DNA of 64,000 nucleotides from contig NZ_JAPSKQ010000006.1 of the NCBI RefSeq assembly GCF_031181555.1, forward strand, positions 17,720 to 81,719. Reading direction: 5' to 3'. Shown here in pieces: positions 59,483 through 64,000 of the stretch. Numbering within the stretch: position 1 is the first letter of the stretch; each line of letters starts with the position of its first letter. The translations under genes were made by a program, and so were the position numbers. The DNA comes from Streptomyces sp. Lineage in GTDB: Bacteria > Actinomycetota > Actinomycetes > Streptomycetales > Streptomycetaceae. The notes under the pieces were generated by a model. The model did not search any database. It saw only the letters and a list, made by a program, of their open reading frames with translations, and was not told where the DNA came from.

Positions 59483-60522
59483 GCGGGCCGGGCCCCCTGT
59501 CCGGGCTGCGCGTCCTGGAGGTCGGGCACATCCTGGCCGGGCCGTACGCCACGATGCTGCTGGCCGACCTGGGCGCACAGGTCACCAAGATCGAACCGCC
59601 CGGTGGTGACCTGTCCCGCCAGGTCTCGGACGCCTACTTCGCCAGCCTCAACCGGGGCAAGCGCTCCGTCCGCCTGGACCTGGCCACACCGGAGGGCCAG
59701 GGGCGGCTGCACGAGCTGGTGCGGGGCGCCGACGCACTCCTGGTCAACCTCAAGCCGTCCGCCGTCCACCGCTACGGCCTCACCTACGACAGGCTGAAGC
59801 CCTGGAACGAGCGGCTGGTGTGCGTGGCGCTCACCGGCTGGGGCATGGACGCGGGCGACGAACCCGCCTTCGACTACGTCGTCCAGGCCGCCACCGGCAT
59901 CGCCGCGCTCACCGGTGAGCGCGACGGCCCGCCCCAGCTGCCGGGCTACTCCTCCGCGGACAACTCGGCAGGTCTCGCCGCCGCCCTCGGTCTGCTGGCG
60001 CAGGTCGTCTCGGGGCGGGGCGGGCAGGTCGACGTCTGCCTGCGGGACGTGATGCTCTCGCAGCTCAACTACCATGCGTCCGCCTGGCTCAACGACGGCG
60101 CACCCCCACGCCGGCTCGGTGGAGCCCACGCCTACTACGTCCCCGCGCAGCTCTTTCCGACCGCCGACGGCCACCTGGCCCTGTTCATCACCCACGACGG
60201 CTTCTGGCGCGCGTTCGCCACCGAGGCGGGCATCGAGGGCTACACCACGATGGCCGAGCGGGCGGCCCACCGCGACGAGGTGGTCGCCGCGGTGACGAAG
60301 GCCCTCGCCGCGGACACGGCGGCGGGCTGGGAGGCCCGGCTGCGCCCGCTGCTCGTGCCCGCCGCCGCCGTGCGCACCCTGCCCGAGGCCCTCGCGGAGA
60401 CACCCGACACGGTGGTGGAGGCGGGCGATTACCGGCTGGTCCGCAGCCCGTTCCGCATCGCCGGGTACGAGCCGGCGTACGGTCCGCCACCACGGCTCGG
60501 GGAGCACGGGGATGACGTCTGA
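59479..60522 (+). CDS. CaiB/BaiF family CoA-transferase (short form)
   Basis: 347-residue family III CoA-transferase, slightly shorter than usual (~390-400). N terminus LSGLRVLEVGHILAGPYATM, AQVTKIEPPGGDLSRQ, NRGKRSVRLDLA; the catalytic Asp lies in PGYSSADNSAGLAAAL; small domain VPAQLFPTADGHLALFIT. RLVCVALTGWGMDAG replaces the usual SGFGQ-type motif. GTG start overlaps the upstream stop. Last gene of the ligase-mutase operon; it could recycle CoA between the mutase product and an incoming acid. Similarity to alpha-methylacyl-CoA racemases, which share the fold, leaves epimerisation as an alternative. Confidence 0.9.
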   Translation: MSGPGPLSGLRVLEVGHILAGPYATMLLADLGAQVTKIEPPGGDLSRQVSDAYFASLNRGKRSVRLDLATPEGQGRLHELVRGADALLVNLKPSAVHRYGLTYDRLKPWNERLVCVALTGWGMDAGDEPAFDYVVQAATGIAALTGERDGPPQLPGYSSADNSAGLAAALGLLAQVVSGRGGQVDVCLRDVMLSQLNYHASAWLNDGAPPRRLGGAHAYYVPAQLFPTADGHLALFITHDGFWRAFATEAGIEGYTTMAERAAHRDEVVAAVTKALAADTAAGWEARLRPLLVPAAAVRTLPEALAETPDTVVEAGDYRLVRSPFRIAGYEPAYGPPPRLGEHGDDV

Positions 60523-60657
60523 TCGCCGTGCTCGCGGACCCGGCGCTCGCTCCGGCTGCCGCCACCCGCCCCGTCGCCGTACGCACCCTCCACCAGTACC
60601 TGCGGAGCGGACCGAGCCGGTCCCCGGCGCCTTCCGGCGACTGCGCTCGCTGCGTCG

Positions 60658-61425
60658 TTACTTCGGCGGGAACCGCAACCCGCCGTCCAGGCGCACCACG
60701 TCACCGTTGAGGTACTCGTTCTCGCACAGGTGCTGCACCAGTGCGGCGTACTCCTCGGGTCGTCCCATGCGCCGCGGGTGTGGTACCTGGGGTCCCCAGT
60801 ACGCCTCCAACTGATCGCCGGCCTTCCCGTACGCCGGGGTGAGGACGGTGCCGGGAGCGACGCTTGTCACGCGGATGCCGAGCGGTGACAGGTCGCGGGC
60901 GGCGACCAGGGTCATCGCTGACACGCCGCCCTTCGCCGCCGCGTACGGCAGTTGGCCGATCTGCCCCTCGTACGCCGCGATGGACGACGTGGTGACGATG
61001 ACCCCGCGTCCGCCGTCCGCGTCGTGGGGTGCGGTGCGTCCGATGGCGGCGGCGGCCAACCGCAACACATTGAACACTCCGGTCAGGTAGACGTCGATGG
61101 TCGTACGGAATCCGGCCAGCCCCAGGGGGGAGCCGTCCTTGCCGATGAGCCGCCCGCCGCTCGCGGGCCCCCCGTGACAGTCCACCGCGATCCGGAACGT
61201 GCCCGCCCGTTCGGCCTCGTCGACCGCCGCCCGGACGGAGCCCTCGTCGGTGGCGTCGGTCCGGACGTAGCGCACCCCGAGCTCCGACTCCAGGGCCTTG
61301 CCCTTGTCGTCGGCGAGGTCGGCGACCACCACCCGGGCGCCCGCCGCGCACAGACGCCGCACCGTGGCCTCACCCAGCCCGCCCGCTCCGCCCACCACCA
61401 GGGCCGCACAACCATCGATGCGCAT
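60658..61425 (-). CDS. Short-chain dehydrogenase (type II 3-hydroxyacyl-CoA dehydrogenase-like)
   Basis: 255-residue SDR. Nucleotide motif VVGGAGGLGEATVRRL, VVVADLADDKG with Asp for NAD, catalytic serine in VTTSSIAAYEG, PYAAAKGGV (YxxxK), and C-terminal LNGDVVRLDGGLRF. The VxGGAGGLG start and insert FRTTIDVYLTGVFNVLRLA are those of HSD17B10/type II hydroxyacyl-CoA dehydrogenases, so oxidation of a 3-hydroxyacyl-CoA is likely. ATG at 61425 after GAGAGGGG. An exact operator lies 39 bases upstream, shared with the divergent ligase-thiolase genes. Confidence 0.93.
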   Translation of the reverse strand: MRIDGCAALVVGGAGGLGEATVRRLCAAGARVVVADLADDKGKALESELGVRYVRTDATDEGSVRAAVDEAERAGTFRIAVDCHGGPASGGRLIGKDGSPLGLAGFRTTIDVYLTGVFNVLRLAAAAIGRTAPHDADGGRGVIVTTSSIAAYEGQIGQLPYAAAKGGVSAMTLVAARDLSPLGIRVTSVAPGTVLTPAYGKAGDQLEAYWGPQVPHPRRMGRPEEYAALVQHLCENEYLNGDVVRLDGGLRFPPK

Positions 61426-61463
61426 TGCATTCCCCTCTCTTGCGAGTGTGGATCTGAGTGTAG

Positions 61464-61478
61464 GAGAATGCCATTCTC
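61464..61478. promoter_or_regulatory. Palindromic operator GAGAAT-N3-ATTCTC, exact, abutting a start codon
   Basis: GAGAATGCCATTCTC ends at the base before the ATG of the ligase at 61479. The left arm includes the only ribosome-binding-site-like AGGAG (61462-61466). A repressor here would cover both transcription and translation start signals. Confidence 0.8.
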
Positions 61479-62921
61479 ATGAACATAGCCGTGATTCTGG
61501 AAATGGCCGCCTCGGCGGAAGACCGGCCGGCCGTCACCGAAGGCGACCGCACGCTCTCCGCCGCCGAGCTCCAGCGCCTCGCGCACCATGCGGCGGACCG
61601 CTTCCGCGGCCGCACCGCCGTCCTCTACCTGGGGCCGAACCATCTGGCCTACCCGGTCGCCCTGTTCGGCGCCGCGCTGGCCGGGATCCCCTTCGTCCCC
61701 CTCAACTACCGCCTCGGTGAGGAGCAGCTGGGCGCGCTGATCGGCCGGCATCCCGGGGCGGAGGTGCTGAACCCGGCCGACCTCGACGCGCTGCTCGCCG
61801 CTCCCGGGAGGACCGAGTGGCTGCCCGCGCCGCAGGACCAGGAAGCCGTCGCGGTCGTCCTTTACACCAGCGGCACCACCGCCGCCCCCAAGGCGGCCCT
61901 GCTCCGCCACCGCCATCTGCTGGCCTACGTCTTCAACACCCAGGACTTCGGGTCGGCGGAGCCGGGCGACGCCAGCCTGGTGGCGCTCCCGCCGTACCAC
62001 GTCGCCGGTTTGATGAACCTGCTCACGAACCTGTACGCCGGCCGCCGCGTCGTCTACCAGAGCGTATTCCGGCCGGCCGACTGGCTGGCGACGGTGAGGC
62101 GCGAGGGCGTCAGCCACGCCATGGTCGTACCGACCATGCTGGCACGCCTGACCACCGAGCTGGGAGACGCGAAGGCGGACGTTCCCACCCTGCGGAACCT
62201 CGCCTACGGCGGCGCGCGCTGCCCCCGCCCGGTGGTGGAGCGCGCCCTGCGGCAGTTCCCGGACACCGGCTTTGTCAACGCCTACGGGCTGACGGAGACC
62301 GCCTCCTCCGTCTGCGTGCTGGGCCCCGACGACCACTGGCGGGCGGTCGCCTCCGACGACCCCGCGGTGCGCGCCCGACTGGGTTCGGTCGGACGCCCGC
62401 TGCCGGGTGTCGAGGTCGAGATCCGCAGCGGGGACGGCACACCGCTGGACGCCGGGGAGACAGGGCTCGTCTTCGTGCGCGGTGCCCAGATCTCGGGCGA
62501 GTACGAAGGCGGAAGCGACTCCGGCGGCGGGGACGGATGGTTCGCCACCCGGGACCGCGGTCGGCTGGACGCGGACGGCTACCTGTTCCTCGAGGGCCGC
62601 GCGGACGACACGATCATCCGGGGCGGCGAGAACATCGCCCCCGCCGAGATAGAGGACGTCCTGCTCCAGCACCCGGGCGTCCAGGAAGCCGCCGTGCTAG
62701 GCCTGCCCGATCCGGAGTGGGGCCAGCGGCTGGTCGCGGTGCTCGTCGGCGCGGGCGACCCGGAGGAGATCCGGTCCTTCGCCAAGCGGCGCCTGCGCTC
62801 GTCCAAGACCCCCGACACCGTCGTCTTCCGCTCCGAACTGCCCCGCACCGCCACGGGCAAGCTGCTGCGCCGCACCCTCGTGGCCGAGCTCGTCGAACCG
62901 GAGGAGACCACCGATGCCTGA
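61479..62921 (+). CDS. Acyl-CoA ligase (AMP-forming)
   Basis: 480-residue AMP-forming ligase. P-loop YTSGTTAAPKAALLRHRH (alanine in place of the glycine after Lys), VALPPYHVAGLMNLL, NAYGLTETASSVCV, and EGRADDTIIRGGENIAPAEI; catalytic lysine in TATGKLLRRTL. The hinge reads ATRDRGRLDADGYL in place of the common TGD. The ATG at 61479 directly follows the operator, with AGGAG 12 bases away; translation could also begin at GTG 61491. Overlaps the thiolase gene by eight bases. It probably activates another acid of the pathway. Confidence 0.9.
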   Translation: MNIAVILEMAASAEDRPAVTEGDRTLSAAELQRLAHHAADRFRGRTAVLYLGPNHLAYPVALFGAALAGIPFVPLNYRLGEEQLGALIGRHPGAEVLNPADLDALLAAPGRTEWLPAPQDQEAVAVVLYTSGTTAAPKAALLRHRHLLAYVFNTQDFGSAEPGDASLVALPPYHVAGLMNLLTNLYAGRRVVYQSVFRPADWLATVRREGVSHAMVVPTMLARLTTELGDAKADVPTLRNLAYGGARCPRPVVERALRQFPDTGFVNAYGLTETASSVCVLGPDDHWRAVASDDPAVRARLGSVGRPLPGVEVEIRSGDGTPLDAGETGLVFVRGAQISGEYEGGSDSGGGDGWFATRDRGRLDADGYLFLEGRADDTIIRGGENIAPAEIEDVLLQHPGVQEAAVLGLPDPEWGQRLVAVLVGAGDPEEIRSFAKRRLRSSKTPDTVVFRSELPRTATGKLLRRTLVAELVEPEETTDA

Positions 62922-64000
62922 AGCCGTGCTCGTCGCCGCCCTGCGCACCCCCATCGGCACCGCCGTCAAGGGAAGCCTGCGCGACACCACCGCCCACGAA
63001 CTGGCCGACCGCATCGTGACGGCGGTCGCGGAGGGACTCGATCCCGGTCTGGTGGACGACGTGGTGCTCGCCGAGTCCCACTACGGCGGCGGAGTCGTCG
63101 CCCGGCACGCCGCGCTGACCGCCGGACTGCCGCAGGTGCCCGGACTCGCCCTGAACCGGCACTGCGCGGCCGGCCTGGCGGCGGTGCAGACCGCCGCCGC
63201 CTCGGTACGGGCCGGTATGGACCGGCTGGTGCTCGCCGGCGGAGTCAACTCCGCCTCCACCGCCCCCAAGCTGTCCTTCCGGGGCGTCGAGGGCCCCTGG
63301 GTGCCCCCGTCCCACCCGGACCGGGCCGACGCCCCGAACCTCGACATGTCGATCACGGTGGGCTGGAACACCGCGGTGCGGGCCGGCATCACCCGCGAGG
63401 AGATGGACGCGTGGGCGCTGCGCTCGCACCGCAACGCCGTCCGTGCCCTCGACGAAGGGCGTTTCAAGGACGAGACCGTGCCCGTCGACACCCCGCACGG
63501 TCCCTTTGAGGCCGACGAGCACCCGCGCCGCGACACCAGCGCGGAACGCCTCGCCGCGCTCAAGCCGCTCCACCCGGAGATCGACGGCTTCTCCATCACC
63601 GCCGGCAACGCCTGCGGCGCCAACGACGCGGCGGCGGCTGTGGCGGTGGCGGACGAACGCCTGGGCCTGCCCGCCCTGGCCACCGTACGAGCCTGGGCCT
63701 CGGTCGCCGTCGACCCCGCCGAGACCGGCCTCACGCCCGTCCAGGCCATTCCGAAGGCACTGCGCCGGGCCGGCCTCACCGTGTCCGACGTCGACCTCTT
63801 CGAGATCAACGAAGCCTTCGCATCGGTGGCCGTCGCCGCCGTCCGCCGCCTGGACCTCGACCCGGACACCGTCAACGTCAACGGCAGCGGCTGCTCCCTC
63901 GGCCACCCGGTGGCGGCGACCGGCACCCGCATGATCGTCACCCTGGTCCACGAACTGCGGCGCAGGGGCGGGGGAGTGGGCGTCGCCGCCATGTGCGCGG
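62914..64000 (+). CDS. Thiolase (acetyl-CoA acyltransferase), cut by the window edge
   Basis: First 362 residues of a thiolase that continues past position 64000. Nucleophilic cysteine in LNRHCAAGLAAVQTA, NACGANDAAAAVA, FEINEAFASVAVAAV, and the histidine in GSGCSLGHPVAATGTRM; the last visible bases (AMCAG) are the second catalytic cysteine region. The ATG at 62914 follows GGAGGAG inside the ligase gene's end. It is shorter in its middle than the thiolase at 9936 (LTPVQAIPKALRRAGL). Coupled to the ligase; thiolytic release of acetyl- or propionyl-CoA is expected. Confidence 0.93.
   Translation, partial: MPEAVLVAALRTPIGTAVKGSLRDTTAHELADRIVTAVAEGLDPGLVDDVVLAESHYGGGVVARHAALTAGLPQVPGLALNRHCAAGLAAVQTAAASVRAGMDRLVLAGGVNSASTAPKLSFRGVEGPWVPPSHPDRADAPNLDMSITVGWNTAVRAGITREEMDAWALRSHRNAVRALDEGRFKDETVPVDTPHGPFEADEHPRRDTSAERLAALKPLHPEIDGFSITAGNACGANDAAAAVAVADERLGLPALATVRAWASVAVDPAETGLTPVQAIPKALRRAGLTVSDVDLFEINEAFASVAVAAVRRLDLDPDTVNVNGSGCSLGHPVAATGTRMIVTLVHELRRRGGGVGVAAMCA

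Noticed and set aside
17705..61478. GAGAAT-N3-ATTCTC as a Zur or Fur box
   Set aside because: Actinobacterial Zur/Fur boxes, as remembered, have AT-rich arms with a one-base centre. Here the spacer is three bases, the arms are GAGAAT, and the targets are CoA-catabolism genes with no metal-related functions.
1..64000. Long antisense and alternate-frame reading frames over nearly every gene (for example opposite 1968-3962 or 22003-23604)
   Set aside because: They arise from the high third-position GC of the real genes. They lack ribosome-binding sites and domains, and their arginine/alanine/glycine-rich composition is typical of shadow frames.

Overview
The window is high-GC actinobacterial DNA, most likely from Streptomyces or a close relative. 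Signs are the strong G/C third-position bias, many GTG and TTG starts, chains of genes joined by 4-base stop/start overlaps, an F420-type luciferase-like oxidoreductase, GntR/TetR regulators and degraded IS630 and IS110 elements. About 57 intact or edge-cut protein genes and three pseudogenes or IS fragments are described. No tRNA, rRNA, CRISPR array, polyketide or peptide synthetase was seen.

Most of the window is a CoA-thioester catabolic island. It holds four stand-alone acyl-CoA ligases, two acyl-CoA dehydrogenases of ordinary type plus two adjacent large/small dehydrogenase pairs (probable heteromers), five crotonase-fold enzymes, two classical thiolases, four family III CoA-transferases, five short-chain dehydrogenases, two aldehyde dehydrogenases, three beta-hydroxyacid dehydrogenase-like proteins and two carboxymuconolactone-decarboxylase-like proteins. 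There is also a P450 with its ferredoxin, a TauD-type dioxygenase, a KshB-like flavin/2Fe-2S reductase, a GMC oxidoreductase, a B12-dependent acyl-CoA mutase in two subunits, and a fusion of a DUF35/OB domain with a cysteine-less Ltp2-like thiolase. This toolkit resembles actinobacterial steroid and terpenoid side-chain and ring degradation (FadE pairs, FadD3-like ligases, Ltp2/ChsH2-type retro-aldolase). The marker genes for the steroid nucleus itself are not here, so the substrate is unknown.

Layout. 69-1945: two-component system. 1968-4635: TetR regulator and a large serine hydrolase. 4741-7985: divergent crotonase versus a CoA-transferase that looks circularly permuted, plus an amidohydrolase. 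17650 down to 7999: nine-gene minus-strand beta-oxidation operon. 20575 down to 17776: dehydrogenase, SDR and GntR regulator. 20745-24538: TetR with a histone-like tail, divergent from a dehydrogenase pair and a crotonase. 24539-27545: scar with a beta-propeller pseudogene (two in-frame amber codons) and IS630/IS110 remnants. 27550-29109: secreted glycoside hydrolase. 29291-31328: dioxygenase, SDR and CMD operon. 31525-42639: SDR to TetR operon containing the P450 and retro-aldolase fusion. 42615-45359 and 45457-49637: divergent blocks of HIBADH/CMD/ALDH and HIBADH/amidohydrolase/GMC oxidoreductase. 49686-52177 and 52255-60522: divergent reductase operon and ligase/mutase operon. 60658-61425 and 61479-end: divergent SDR and ligase/thiolase.

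The strongest unifying signal is a recurring palindrome, GAGAAT-N3-ATTCTC. Exact copies lie at 21656, 31350, 53816 and 61464, near-exact copies at 17705, 25157 and 52204, and degraded copies at 31486, 45399 and 46297. Nearly all lie in promoter gaps, mostly divergent ones, so the scattered operons look like one regulon. The best candidate regulator is the TetR protein at 20745-21563, whose own divergent promoter holds a perfect copy. A second signal, GGTCAGACC, occurs at 17668 and 20622 and fits the neighbouring FadR-type GntR regulator. Several enzymes carry unusual active sites, described in the findings.
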